The notes below the pieces were generated by a model that saw only the letters and a list, made by a program, of their open reading frames with translations, did not search any database and was not told where the DNA came from. From assembly GCA_003562535.1 (NCBI GenBank), contig PWUP01000095.1:1-27402 (forward strand): a stretch of DNA of 27,402 nucleotides, written 5' to 3'. The stretch's first letter is position 1, and every line of letters begins with the position of its first letter. The position numbers and the translations under genes were made by a program. The stretch is from Gammaproteobacteria bacterium. Lineage in GTDB: Bacteria > Pseudomonadota > Gammaproteobacteria > Competibacterales > Competibacteraceae. Below, one piece after another: positions 15,499 to 23,787 of the stretch.

Positions 15499-15885
15499 TT
15501 ATTCATCGGTGACGCAGCCTTCGGATGCGGTCTTGACCGTCTTAATGTACTTAAATAAAGTGCCTCGCGAGGCTCGATACGCGGGCATTTGCCAAACGCT
15601 GCGCCGCCGTTGCAGTTCAGCATCACTGAGTGCTACAGAGAGCGTATTTGCTTCGGCATCAATGGTGATCACATCGCCATCGGCAATCAGTGCCAGTGGT
15701 CCGCCTTCCTGCGCTTCGGGAACAATATGCCCGATGATAAAGCCATGAGAACCTCCGGAAAAACGTCCGTCGGTGAGCATAGCAACGTGTGACCCCAATC
15801 CTGCACCCATAATCGCCGAGGTGCAGGTGAGCATTTCCGGCATCCCAGGGCCGCCTTTTGGGCCTTCGTAACGGATGACAATCAC
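15499..15885 (-). CDS. ilvD: Dihydroxy-acid dehydratase, C-terminal part (frame-shifted)
   Basis: This 128-residue frame holds the C-terminal domain of IlvD: VIRYEGPKGGPGMPEMLT, GLGSHVAMLTDGRFSGGSHG (the catalytic Ser region), IGHIVPEAQEGGPLALI and the terminal basic helix. It has no natural start of its own. A GTG at 15885-15883 overlaps the stop of the N-terminal part by four bases (GTGA), but in intact IlvD proteins the sequence simply runs KGDVIVIRYEGPKGG through this point. Joining the two frames restores a protein of about 560 residues, the normal length of the shorter IlvD group. It is therefore one gene interrupted by a one-base frame change. Possible readings are a sequencing or assembly error in a G run, a genuine mutation, programmed -1 frameshifting, or two separately translated halves. 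Confidence 0.88.
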   Translation of the reverse strand: MIVIRYEGPKGGPGMPEMLTCTSAIMGAGLGSHVAMLTDGRFSGGSHGFIIGHIVPEAQEGGPLALIADGDVITIDAEANTLSVALSDAELQRRRSVWQMPAYRASRGTLFKYIKTVKTASEGCVTDE

Positions 15886-17183
15886 ATCCCCTTTGTGATA
15901 GCCCCTGCTTCCAGCGCCTTAAGCATGGCTTCTTCTTGGTCGAATACCCGAGCCGGGCCGGTGAATTGTAACCCTTCTTTGCCGGTAATTTTAGCCACCG
16001 CTCCCCCAGGAGCCAGATTGCCCTTGAGGATACGAATATGGCCGCTGGACTTAATCGGTTGCTCTAGGGGCTTAATGATGCTTTGTCCCGGGGTGAGATC
16101 AGGTAAATCCGCCAAATTTTCCGCCAGACTGCGACCGGTCACTGTAAGGCAATCGCCATGAATTAACCCATTAGCCAGCAAGTATTTCAGCACGGCGGGG
16201 ACACCACCCGCATGATGCAAGTCCTCCATGACGTATTGACCACTGGGTTTGAGATCGGCGATGAACGGTACTTTATCGCTAAAGGTCTGAAAATCGTCTA
16301 TGGTCAACTCCACACCGACCGCTCGCGCCATAGCCAGCAAATGCAGCACGGCGTTGGTCGAACCCCCCAGGGCCATAACAATGGTCATGGCATTCTCAAA
16401 CGCCTGACGGGTCATGATATCGCTGGGTTTGATATCCTGCTCCAACAGATGGCGCAGGGCGCGGCCGGCGTCCAAGCATTCTTGGTGCTTAGCCGGATCC
16501 ATGGCGGGATTGGAAGAGCTGTACGGTAGGCACATGCCCAGTGCCTCAATGGCCGAGGCCATGGTATTGGCCGTGTACATGCCGCCGCAGGCTCCTGCAC
16601 CGGGGCAGGCGTGCCGGACGATATCCTGGCGCTGCTCTTCGTCAATGGCTTGAGCGAGGAATTGACCGTAGCTTTGAAAGGCCGACACGATATCAATCGG
16701 CTCACCTTGCCGGGAACAGCCGGGTTTGATGGTGCCGCCATACACCATCAGGGCAGGGCGGTTAACCCGCGCCATCGCCATAATCACACCCGGCATGTTT
16801 TTATCGCAGCCAGGCAGAGTAATCAAGCCATCATACCATTGGCCACCCATCACGGTTTCGACGGAATCGGCAATTAAGTCACGAGATTGCAAAGAATAGC
16901 TCATGCCTGAAGTGCCCATGGAAATCCCATCGGAGACCCCGATGGTGTTAAAACGCATCCCTACCAGCCCAGCCGCCTCGACGCCTTGTTTGACTTGGGT
17001 GGCTAAATCCAGCAAGTGCATATTGCAGGGGTTGCCGTCATACCACACACTGGCGATACCCACTTGGGCTTTGTTCAGATCCTCTGCCGTTAAGCCGGTT
17101 GCGAACAACATGGCCTGAGAGGCTCCTTGGGATTTAGGTTGGGTGATAGCGGCGCTAATACGATTAAGTTGTTTTTCGGTCAT
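15882..17183 (-). CDS. ilvD: Dihydroxy-acid dehydratase, N-terminal part
   Basis: 433 residues in frame, carrying the iron-sulfur and metal-binding domain of IlvD. Cluster ligands are C53 (NPCNMHLLDLA), C126 (LPGCDKNMPG) and C199 in the CPGAGACGGMYTANTM motif. LGGSTNAVLHLLAMA and GGVPAVLKYLL are further hallmarks. IlvD dehydrates 2,3-dihydroxy-isovalerate and -methylvalerate in branched-chain amino acid synthesis. AGGA stands nine bases before ATG 17183. The frame ends ITKGM-stop at 15882, whereas the family continues ITKGD into the overlapping C-terminal frame, so the protein shown here is truncated unless the frame is corrected. No other damage is visible in either half, which argues against an old pseudogene. 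serA lies 57 bases upstream on the same strand. Confidence 0.92.
   Translation of the reverse strand: MTEKQLNRISAAITQPKSQGASQAMLFATGLTAEDLNKAQVGIASVWYDGNPCNMHLLDLATQVKQGVEAAGLVGMRFNTIGVSDGISMGTSGMSYSLQSRDLIADSVETVMGGQWYDGLITLPGCDKNMPGVIMAMARVNRPALMVYGGTIKPGCSRQGEPIDIVSAFQSYGQFLAQAIDEEQRQDIVRHACPGAGACGGMYTANTMASAIEALGMCLPYSSSNPAMDPAKHQECLDAGRALRHLLEQDIKPSDIMTRQAFENAMTIVMALGGSTNAVLHLLAMARAVGVELTIDDFQTFSDKVPFIADLKPSGQYVMEDLHHAGGVPAVLKYLLANGLIHGDCLTVTGRSLAENLADLPDLTPGQSIIKPLEQPIKSSGHIRILKGNLAPGGAVAKITGKEGLQFTGPARVFDQEEAMLKALEAGAITKGM
15888..15894 (-). other. ilvD: A AAG GGG slippery heptamer at the ilvD frame break
   Basis: On the coding strand, in the upstream frame, the codons read ACA AAG GGG ATG TGA. 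The heptamer A AAG GGG fits the X XXY YYZ pattern for -1 slippage, and after slipping the next codons are GAT GTG, giving exactly the conserved KGDV. An AGGGG purine tract lies seven bases upstream (15902-15906), in the range of internal ribosome-binding stimulators, but I saw no strong stem-loop directly downstream. One extra G in the run would restore the frame equally well. Confidence 0.5.
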
Positions 17184-17240
17184 GCCAAGAATTCCTGCTG
17201 TGTGGGTCGATTGTAGGTAGGGCGGGTAGCACCATGCGTC

Positions 17241-18497
17241 TCAGCGATTCAATATCCGCGCCCGCAGGGTACCATCAATCTGCTTCAGCCGTTCCAATTG
17301 CTCAATATTGAAGCTGGCATCCATATCGAAATCAACGACGACATATCCTAGGGTTTCGTCAGTTTGCAAAAACTGACCGGCGATATTAATCCCCGAGCCT
17401 GAAAATACGGCGTTAATTGCCGCCAAAACCCCGGGCTGGTTGCGGTGAATATGCAGCAGACGATAGGTGCCCTGGTGGCTAGGCAGCGAGACTTGGGGGA
17501 AGTTGACCGCTGAGCGTGTGGAGCCATTATCATTAAATTTAATCAGCTTCTCAGCGACTTCAATGCCAATACTTTGCTGGGCTTCTTCGGTGCTGCCTCC
17601 AACATGCGGAGTGAGCAACACATTATCAAATGCCTGCAAAGGTGAGGAGAACTGTTCTTCATTGGACGCCGGTTCTTGAGGAAACACATCAATGGCCGCA
17701 CCGCGCAGATGCCCGGATTCCAGTGCAGCACTCAACGCGGCAATATCGACCACAGTCCCGCGCGAGGCGTTGATGAGAATCGATCCTGGCGGCATCCGCA
17801 AGAGGTGTTCGGCGGTAATCAAATTAACCGTATCCGGTGCTTCTGGGACATGCAAAGTGACCACATCCACCTGCTCTAACAGGGTATTCAACCGCCGTAC
17901 CGGTGTGGCATTACCCAGCGCCAGTTTGGTTTGGATATCATGAAAAAATACCCGCATACCTAAGCTTTCTGCCAGTAGCCCCACTTGGGTGCCGATATGC
18001 CCATAACCGACGATACCCAGACTCTTGCCGCGTACCTCAAATGCACCACTGGCGGATTTTTCCCAAACACCCCGATGGGCACGGGCATTTTTGCGCGGCA
18101 CATCGCGCAGCAGCAAAATGGCCTCGGCAATCACCAATTCAGCCACGGAACGGGTATTGGAAAACGGGGCATTGAACACCGGCACCCCCTGCTGTTTAGC
18201 CGCCTGCAGGTCAACTTGATTGGTGCCGATGCAAAAACAGCCAATCCCACGCAGTTCAGGTGCAGCGGCCAGCAGCCCTGCATGCAGATGAGTGCGTGAA
18301 CGAATACCGATGAAATGAGCAGTGCGTAACCGTTCTTGTAAGTCGTGATCGGGCAGTGATTTCGGATGGCATTCGATGCGGGTGAAACCGGCATCCCGTA
18401 AGGCATCTACAGCGCTGGTATGAATATTTTCCAGCAATAAAATTTTGAAATCGCTATTTGGTCGGGAAAATTGGTGCAAGCTGGGTTGATCGGTCAT
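17241..18497 (-). CDS. serA: D-3-phosphoglycerate dehydrogenase
   Basis: 418 residues, matching the E. coli-type enzyme (410). The NAD-binding motif GYGHIG is at 164-169; catalytic residues are R245 (NASRG), E274 (FPQEP) and H297 (PHVGGST). A C-terminal ACT domain (about 345-418, TYRLLHIHRNQPGVLAAINAVF onward) normally binds serine for feedback inhibition; the large intervening domain of long-form SerA is absent. It oxidises 3-phosphoglycerate in the first step of serine synthesis. The start is the Met of MTDQPSLHQFSRPNSDFKILLLENIH. It is divergent from ccoN, with a 185-base intergenic region, and leads into ilvD. Confidence 0.95.
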   Translation of the reverse strand: MTDQPSLHQFSRPNSDFKILLLENIHTSAVDALRDAGFTRIECHPKSLPDHDLQERLRTAHFIGIRSRTHLHAGLLAAAPELRGIGCFCIGTNQVDLQAAKQQGVPVFNAPFSNTRSVAELVIAEAILLLRDVPRKNARAHRGVWEKSASGAFEVRGKSLGIVGYGHIGTQVGLLAESLGMRVFFHDIQTKLALGNATPVRRLNTLLEQVDVVTLHVPEAPDTVNLITAEHLLRMPPGSILINASRGTVVDIAALSAALESGHLRGAAIDVFPQEPASNEEQFSSPLQAFDNVLLTPHVGGSTEEAQQSIGIEVAEKLIKFNDNGSTRSAVNFPQVSLPSHQGTYRLLHIHRNQPGVLAAINAVFSGSGINIAGQFLQTDETLGYVVVDFDMDASFNIEQLERLKQIDGTLRARILNR

Positions 18498-18573
18498 GGG
18501 TTCAGCGGTCAGTCGTTATTTAGGGATAAGCTGTGCATAGTAGCGAATCGCAGCCGTGGCGACAAAGGATAGC

Positions 18574-18594
18574 GGTGCGCGGTGCGTGGTGCGT
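18574..18594 (+). repeat. Three tandem GGTGCGY heptamers
   Basis: GGTGCGC, GGTGCGT, GGTGCGT stand in tandem at 18574, 18581 and 18588, upstream of the FNR-type site in the serA/ccoN divergent region. Function is unknown. The array could be a slipped-strand microsatellite or a protein-binding array. Confidence 0.5.
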
Positions 18595-18609
18595 CTATCG
18601 AGGGCTTAA

Positions 18610-18623
18610 TTGATCTGAGTCAA
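18610..18623 (+). promoter_or_regulatory. FNR/ANR-type binding site upstream of ccoN
   Basis: TTGATCTGAGTCAA matches the TTGAT-N4-ATCAA consensus at nine of ten defined bases. Its centre (18616.5) lies about 41 bases before the start point predicted from the -10 element TTTAAT (18645-18650), the class II activator position. Oxygen-responsive FNR/ANR activation of cbb3 oxidase genes is well known, so the site fits the downstream operon. Confidence 0.75.
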
Positions 18624-18644
18624 CACGCCCAGACAGGATTTTAC

Positions 18645-18650
18645 TTTAAT
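18645..18650 (+). promoter_or_regulatory. Probable -10 element of the cco promoter
   Basis: TTTAAT differs from TATAAT at one base and is spaced correctly from the FNR-type site for class II activation. No good -35 hexamer is present, as usual for activator-dependent promoters. The predicted transcription start is near 18657. Confidence 0.5.
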
Positions 18651-18682
18651 CTGATCGGTGACCGAAAGAGCGAGGTAAATCC

Positions 18683-20098
18683 ATGTCTGCGCAAGCAAGT
18701 TATAACGATAAAGTCGTGCGCCAATTTGCCATTATGACGGTGGTTTGGGGTATCGTCGGAATGGCCGTCGGAGTGCTGATTGCAGCTCAATTGGCTTGGC
18801 CAGCTTTAAATTTTGACATACCTTGGTTGACTTACAGCCGCTTACGACCGCTGCACACCAATGCAGTGATTTTTGCCTTCGGCGGTTCGGCGTTGTTCGC
18901 CTCCGTTTACTATGTAGTGCAGCGTACCTGTCATGTGCGTTTAATCAGCGATAAAGCCGCTGCGTTTACCTTCTGGGGTTGGCAAACGGTGATTGTGCTA
19001 GCGGCTATCACGTTACCACTCGGCATCACCACGAGCAAAGAATACGCCGAACTGGAATGGCCGATTGCGATTCTGATCGCGATTGTCTGGATTACCTACG
19101 CCTATGTGTTCTTCGGCACCATTTTCATCCGCCGAGTCAAGCATATTTATGTGGCCAACTGGTTTTTCGGGGCGTTTATCTTGACCGTGGCCATGCTGCA
19201 TGTGGTCAACAGCGCCGCGTTGCCGTTAAGCCTGTGGAAATCCTATTCGGTCTATCCCGGGGCCATTGATGCCTTGGTGCAGTGGTGGTACGGGCATAAC
19301 GCGGTGGGTTTTTTCCTCACAGCGGGCTTTCTCGGCATGATGTACTACTTTGTGCCCCGCCAGGCCGAACGACCCATTTATTCCTATCGTTTGTCCATCG
19401 TCCATTTCTGGGCGCTGATTTCTCTATACATCTGGGCCGGTCCGCATCATCTGCACTACACGGCTTTGCCGAACTGGGTGCAATCGTTGGTTATGGTGAT
19501 GTCATTGATTCTACTGGCTCCCAGTTGGGGCGGTATGATTAACGGCATCATGACCTTGAGTGGTGCATGGCATAAGCTGCGCACCGATCCGATTCTGCGC
19601 TTTCTGATCGTCTCGCTATCGTTTTACGGTATGTCCACCTTTGAAGGACCAATGATGTCAATTAAAACCGTCAATGCCTTATCGCATTATACGGACTGGA
19701 CAGTGGGTCACGTTCACTCTGGAGCTTTGGGCTGGGTGGCGATGATTTCCATTGGTACACTGTATTTTCTGATTCCGCGTCTGTTCGGCAAGGAGCAGAT
19801 GCACAGCACTAAACTCATCGAATGGCATTTCTGGATTTCAACGGTCGGTATCGTGTTGTATATCACGGCGATGTGGATCGCTGGGGTGATGCAAGGCTTG
19901 ATGTGGCGGGCAGTGAATCCGGATGGCACCTTGACCTATAGCTTTATCGAGTCCATCAGCGCGACCTATCCCTATTATGTAGTGCGCTTTGTCGGTGGCC
20001 TGCTGTTTTTGGTCGGCATGCTGGTCATGGCCTATAACGTCTGGCGTACCGTTGTTGGTTCCAAGCCAGCGGTAGCTGCTGTGCCGCAACCGGCTTAA
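18683..20098 (+). CDS. ccoN: cbb3-type cytochrome c oxidase subunit I
   Basis: 471 residues with about twelve membrane helices; GAGG is seven bases upstream of the ATG. The six metal ligands are all visible: H58 (LRPLHTN) and H345 for the low-spin heme b, H205 (WWYGHNAVGF), H255 and H256 (GPHHLHYT) for CuB, and H343 (VGHVHSGALG) for the high-spin heme. Each is two residues before the number I recall for the Pseudomonas stutzeri enzyme. Family features EGPMMSIKTVNALSHYTDWTVGH and SFIESISATYPYYVVRFVGG are present. CcoN reduces oxygen to water and pumps protons across the inner membrane with very high oxygen affinity. It is the first gene of ccoNOQPGHIS and is placed behind an FNR-type site. Confidence 0.97.
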   Translation: MSAQASYNDKVVRQFAIMTVVWGIVGMAVGVLIAAQLAWPALNFDIPWLTYSRLRPLHTNAVIFAFGGSALFASVYYVVQRTCHVRLISDKAAAFTFWGWQTVIVLAAITLPLGITTSKEYAELEWPIAILIAIVWITYAYVFFGTIFIRRVKHIYVANWFFGAFILTVAMLHVVNSAALPLSLWKSYSVYPGAIDALVQWWYGHNAVGFFLTAGFLGMMYYFVPRQAERPIYSYRLSIVHFWALISLYIWAGPHHLHYTALPNWVQSLVMVMSLILLAPSWGGMINGIMTLSGAWHKLRTDPILRFLIVSLSFYGMSTFEGPMMSIKTVNALSHYTDWTVGHVHSGALGWVAMISIGTLYFLIPRLFGKEQMHSTKLIEWHFWISTVGIVLYITAMWIAGVMQGLMWRAVNPDGTLTYSFIESISATYPYYVVRFVGGLLFLVGMLVMAYNVWRTVVGSKPAVAAVPQPA

Positions 20099-20121
20099 TG
20101 GAACGTTAAGGAGTAAAAACG

Positions 20122-20757
20122 ATGAGTCATCAACATCACGATAAGCCGGCTGTCGGTCATGAGAAAGTCGAAGTCAATGTCGGCCTGCTGGCGGTGCTGA
20201 TTTTACTGGTGGTTTCTGTCGGTGGGATTGTGCAAATCGTACCGTTGTTTTTCATGCAAGACACCACCGAGCCGGTGGATGGGCTGACCCCTTATACTGC
20301 CTTGCAGTTGGAAGGCCGCGATATTTACATCCGCGAGGGTTGCAATAACTGCCATTCGCAGATGATCCGGCCCTTTCGCGCCGAGACTGAACGCTATGGG
20401 CGTTATTCTGTAGCCGGTGAGTTTGTTTGGGAGCATCCGTTTCTTTGGGGTTCCAAGCGCACCGGTCCCGATCTGGCGCGGGTGGGGGGGCGCTACAGCG
20501 ACGAATGGCATCGTATTCATTTAATCAATCCCCGCGATGTGGTGCCCGAGTCTAATATGCCGGGCTATCCTTGGCTGGAACACCGCGAGCTGACGGGGCG
20601 TTATACCGAACGTAAACTAAGAACTTTTCAGCGTTTAGGTGTGCCTTACACCGAAGAGGACATTGCCGGAGCGCGTGAGGCCGTTATGGGTAAAACCGAA
20701 ATGGAAGCGCTGATTGCCTATTTGCAGGTGCTGGGCACCGTCATTCCATTAAGGTGA
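20122..20757 (+). CDS. ccoO: cbb3 oxidase monoheme cytochrome c subunit II
   Basis: 211 residues. One N-terminal transmembrane helix (about 18-43, GLLAVLILLVVSVGGIVQIVP) anchors a periplasmic cytochrome c domain. The single heme site is CNNCH (C74, C77, H78), and the likely distal ligand Met lies in ESNMPGYPWL. GSKRTGPDLARVGGRYSDEWH is characteristic of CcoO. It passes electrons from CcoP to CcoN. A strong TAAGGAG (20107-20113) precedes the ATG by eight bases. CcoN ends 23 bases upstream. Confidence 0.96.
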   Translation: MSHQHHDKPAVGHEKVEVNVGLLAVLILLVVSVGGIVQIVPLFFMQDTTEPVDGLTPYTALQLEGRDIYIREGCNNCHSQMIRPFRAETERYGRYSVAGEFVWEHPFLWGSKRTGPDLARVGGRYSDEWHRIHLINPRDVVPESNMPGYPWLEHRELTGRYTERKLRTFQRLGVPYTEEDIAGAREAVMGKTEMEALIAYLQVLGTVIPLR

Positions 20758-20761
20758 GGCC

Positions 20762-20947
20762 ATGGGACTGTTAAATACTTTATTCACGGTCTTTCTGTTC
20801 GTTGCCTTCATTGGCATTGTGATCTGGGCGTACAGCGGTAAACGCAAGGCCGATTTTGATGAGGCGGCACGACTGCCCTTTAGCGGTGATAACACTCACC
20901 CCGAAGGTGAGGGCGAACAGAACAAAGACAACGGAGCACGGCGATGA
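20762..20947 (+). CDS. ccoQ: cbb3 oxidase small subunit CcoQ
   Basis: 61 residues: a single transmembrane helix (about 5-24, NTLFTVFLFVAFIGIVIWAY) followed by a charged cytoplasmic tail starting SGKRKADFDEAARLPF, the classic CcoQ/FixQ layout. The family stabilises the association of CcoP with the oxidase core. It starts four bases after the ccoO stop, preceded by AGGTGAGGCC, and overlaps ccoP by four bases (ATGA). Confidence 0.93.
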   Translation: MGLLNTLFTVFLFVAFIGIVIWAYSGKRKADFDEAARLPFSGDNTHPEGEGEQNKDNGARR

Positions 20948-21840
20948 CTACCTTCTGGAGTTGGTTTGTCACAATTGTCACCTTGGCTAATATTTTAGGC
21001 TGTCTGTGGCTGATTCGCTGGACCGCTAAACCCCGTGCCGGTGAAGCGCCGGTCGGTGAGACCACCGGCCACACTTGGGATGAGGGCACCTTGGCGGATT
21101 TAAATAATCCCATGCCGCGCTGGTGGCTGTGGATGTTTTACGGCACGATTGCGTTCGGATTGATTTATCTGACCCTATATCCCGGTTTGGGCAATTACCG
21201 CGGTCTGCTGGGCTGGACTCAAGAGGGGCAATGGGAGCGGGAAATGGAAGTCGCTGAGCAGCGTTATGGGCCGATTTTTGCCGCTTATGCCGAACGCAGT
21301 GTCCGAGATCTAGCCCGTGACCGTGAAGCGCTGAGGGTTGGGCGGAGCTTGTTTGCGAGCTATTGCTCGCAGTGCCACGGTTCTGATGCCCAAGGAGGTA
21401 TGGGTTTCCCCAATCTTACCGATGGGGTGTGGCAGTGGGGTGGAGAACCGGAACAGATCATGACTACACTGATGCGTGGCCGTCAGGCCGTCATGCCCGC
21501 TTTGGGCGCAGTGCTGGGTGATGATCTCGATGCCGTGGTGGAGTATGTTATGAGCCTAAGCGGTGCAGTGCCAGAGCCATCCGATCCGGCCGGTCGCACG
21601 GCGTATATGCGTGCTTGTGTGGCCTGCCATGGCCCCGAAGGCAAGGGGAACCCACTGTTAGGAGCACCCGACCTCACCAACGGGGTGTGGCTGTACGGTG
21701 GTTCTGCGGGCGTGATTCGCCAGACCATCGTCCAAGGTCGTAATGGGGTGATGCCGGCGTTTGCTGATTTTTTAGGCGAAGACCGGCTGCATGTATTGAC
21801 GGCCTATGTCTATAGTCTGTCTCTCGATAATGGTTTGTGA
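20944..21840 (+). CDS. ccoP: cbb3 oxidase diheme cytochrome c subunit III
   Basis: 298 residues. Two N-terminal membrane helices (about 5-24 and 60-80, the latter in PRWWLWMFYGTIAFGLIYL) are joined by a loop with the CcoP signature HTWDEGTLADLNNPMPRWW. Two cytochrome c domains follow, with heme sites CSQCH (C141, C144, H145) and CVACH (C225, C228, H229) and Met ligands in QAVMPALG and NGVMPAF. It receives electrons from the bc1 complex via soluble cytochromes. The start overlaps the ccoQ stop (ATGA), and the end overlaps the candidate starts of ccoG. Confidence 0.96.
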   Translation: MTTFWSWFVTIVTLANILGCLWLIRWTAKPRAGEAPVGETTGHTWDEGTLADLNNPMPRWWLWMFYGTIAFGLIYLTLYPGLGNYRGLLGWTQEGQWEREMEVAEQRYGPIFAAYAERSVRDLARDREALRVGRSLFASYCSQCHGSDAQGGMGFPNLTDGVWQWGGEPEQIMTTLMRGRQAVMPALGAVLGDDLDAVVEYVMSLSGAVPEPSDPAGRTAYMRACVACHGPEGKGNPLLGAPDLTNGVWLYGGSAGVIRQTIVQGRNGVMPAFADFLGEDRLHVLTAYVYSLSLDNGL

Positions 21841-23267
21841 TGAAAGACTCTTCTGACTCCGAACGTCGCGTCCGCAAGGCGACAGAACACGACCCGGAAG
21901 TCGCGCAATTTCTTTATCAGAAAAGTGAGAAAATCTATACGCGTCAGGTGCAAGGACTATTCGCCCGTTTGCGGGTAATGGCCGTATTAGTGCTTTTGGG
22001 GGTGTATTATGGTCTGCCGTGGCTGAATTGGAACGAACGCCAGGCCATCCTGTTTGATTTACCCGCACGGCAGTTCCATTTATTTGGGATTACCTTCTGG
22101 CCGCAGGACTTTTTCTATCTGACCACCGTGCTGATTATTGCGGCGCTGAGTTTGTTTTTCTTCACCGCTTTAGCCGGGCGTCTGTGGTGCGGTTATGCGT
22201 GTCCGCAAACGGTGTGGACGGAAACCTTTATGTGGATTGAGCGCCGGATTGAAGGTGACCGTCCCCAACAGATGAAACGTGATCAGGCTCCGTGGACGGC
22301 GCGTAAATTCGCCGTCAAAGGCAGCAAACATGCCCTGTGGTTGACCTATGCGGTGTTCACCGGCATCACCTTTGTCGGGTATTTTGTGCCGATCCGCGAG
22401 TTATTCCCTCGGGTGTTGCTGCTTGATACTGGCGGCTGGGAGCTGTTCTGGGTGGCGTTTTATAGTCTAGCGACCTATGGCAATGCCGGTTGGTTACGCG
22501 AGCAAGTGTGTTTGTACATGTGCCCGTATGCGCGCTTTCAGAGCGCGATGTTTGACCCCAATACCCTGATTATTTCCTATGATGAGGCGCGTGGCGAGCC
22601 ACGCGGGCCGCGTAAGCGGGGTATCGACCATCGTGCTGCCCGGCTCGGTGACTGTATTGATTGCACGATCTGTGTGCAGGTCTGTCCTACAGGCATTGAT
22701 ATCCGCAATGGGCTGCAATACGAGTGCATTGCCTGTGCGGCCTGCATTGATGCCTGTGATCAGGTGATGGATAAAATGCAGTATCCCCGAGGGTTAATCC
22801 GCTACACGACTGAGAGCGCTTTGCGAGGAAAGCCAGAGCGGGTGCTGCGTCCGCGAGTCGTGCTGTATTCCTTGTTGTTACTGGGGCTAATGGCCGGTCT
22901 GGCCACTTCCATCGCTTTGCGAACTCCACTGGATATTGATGTGATTCGGGATCGCAATGTCTTGTATCGCACCGTAGAGCGTGGCCTAGTCAGCAATACC
23001 TACACACTGCGGATACTCAATAAAGACCAGCGTGAACACGTTTATCGTTTGGAGGCCAGCGGTCTGGATGAGTTGGAATTGGTCATGGATCGCAGCGAAT
23101 TTCGGGTCGCTCCAGGCGAAATTCTTGATGTGCCGGTGAGTTTACGGGTTGACCCTATTCATCTAACCACGGCCAGCAACGAGGTTGTATTCCACATTCA
23201 ATCCATTGACGACCCCAATTTACAGGCGCAAACCCGGTCACGGTTTATCGGTCCGGTGATGCGCTGA
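21840..23267 (+). CDS. ccoG: Cytochrome oxidase accessory iron-sulfur protein
   Basis: About 475 residues. Several membrane helices surround RLWCGYACPQTVW (C118, C122 counted from an upstream GTG). Two ferredoxin-type 4Fe-4S motifs follow, CIDCTICVQVCPTG (C273, 276, 279, 283) and CIACAACIDACD (C297, 300, 303, 307), and the C-terminus is the Ig-like FixG periplasmic domain. CcoG has been reported to reduce copper during cbb3 assembly. Two starts are possible: GTG 21837 with a 4-base overlap with ccoP, or ATG 21840 with a one-base overlap; I give the ATG. It follows the structural genes, as in most ccoNOQP-ccoGHIS loci. Confidence 0.95.
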   Translation: MKDSSDSERRVRKATEHDPEVAQFLYQKSEKIYTRQVQGLFARLRVMAVLVLLGVYYGLPWLNWNERQAILFDLPARQFHLFGITFWPQDFFYLTTVLIIAALSLFFFTALAGRLWCGYACPQTVWTETFMWIERRIEGDRPQQMKRDQAPWTARKFAVKGSKHALWLTYAVFTGITFVGYFVPIRELFPRVLLLDTGGWELFWVAFYSLATYGNAGWLREQVCLYMCPYARFQSAMFDPNTLIISYDEARGEPRGPRKRGIDHRAARLGDCIDCTICVQVCPTGIDIRNGLQYECIACAACIDACDQVMDKMQYPRGLIRYTTESALRGKPERVLRPRVVLYSLLLLGLMAGLATSIALRTPLDIDVIRDRNVLYRTVERGLVSNTYTLRILNKDQREHVYRLEASGLDELELVMDRSEFRVAPGEILDVPVSLRVDPIHLTTASNEVVFHIQSIDDPNLQAQTRSRFIGPVMR

Positions 23268-23280
23268 TGAGGATCTACTA

Positions 23281-23775
23281 GTGACGATGAACATTCCCCC
23301 CTGGTATAAACAAGGCTGGCCGTGGGTGCTGATCGGTATGCCGTTAGCGTCTATGGTGATTGGTTTTACGCTGTTGTATTTCGCCCTTTTAGACCCCGAT
23401 GGTTTGGTCGTCGATGACTACTATAAGCAAGGGCGTGCCATCAATCAGGATATGGCGCGCCAGCGTCAGGCCGAGCAGATGGGTTTGCTCGGTGAACTGA
23501 GTCTGGATGCCGATAACGGTACGGTGAGTTTGCACTTACCCGAGGTGGTTGCTGAGGTGACGCAAGTTAAGTTCTATCTGTTACACCCCACCCGCGCCCA
23601 CTATGATCTGCAAGGGGTGTTGTATCGTGACCTGTCGGGGGCTTTATTTGGGGTGATCAACCAACCGCGTGATGCCCATTGGCGGGTCATGGTGGAACCA
23701 GAAGATCAAGCGTGGCGGCTGAAAGGGCGCTTGCGGGTGCCGGGTAACGGCAGCACGGTGTTGAATCCAGGTTGA
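23281..23775 (+). CDS. ccoH: FixH/CcoH family assembly protein
   Basis: 164 residues with one N-terminal transmembrane helix (WPWVLIGMPLASMVIGFTLLYFALL) and a periplasmic beta-rich domain. The LVVDDYYKQGRAINQDMARQ segment just after the helix is the FixH hallmark. FixH/CcoH binds the oxidase during assembly. GTG 23281 has GAGG exactly eight bases upstream; an ATG two codons later would leave 14 bases, so I chose the GTG. It lies between ccoG and ccoI, the usual place. Confidence 0.93.
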   Translation: MTMNIPPWYKQGWPWVLIGMPLASMVIGFTLLYFALLDPDGLVVDDYYKQGRAINQDMARQRQAEQMGLLGELSLDADNGTVSLHLPEVVAEVTQVKFYLLHPTRAHYDLQGVLYRDLSGALFGVINQPRDAHWRVMVEPEDQAWRLKGRLRVPGNGSTVLNPG

Positions 23776-23787
23776 TAGGAGTGGGCC

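Noticed and set aside
15499..17183. ilvD as a long-dead pseudogene
   Set aside because: Apart from the single frame change, both halves keep all family motifs and show no internal stops.
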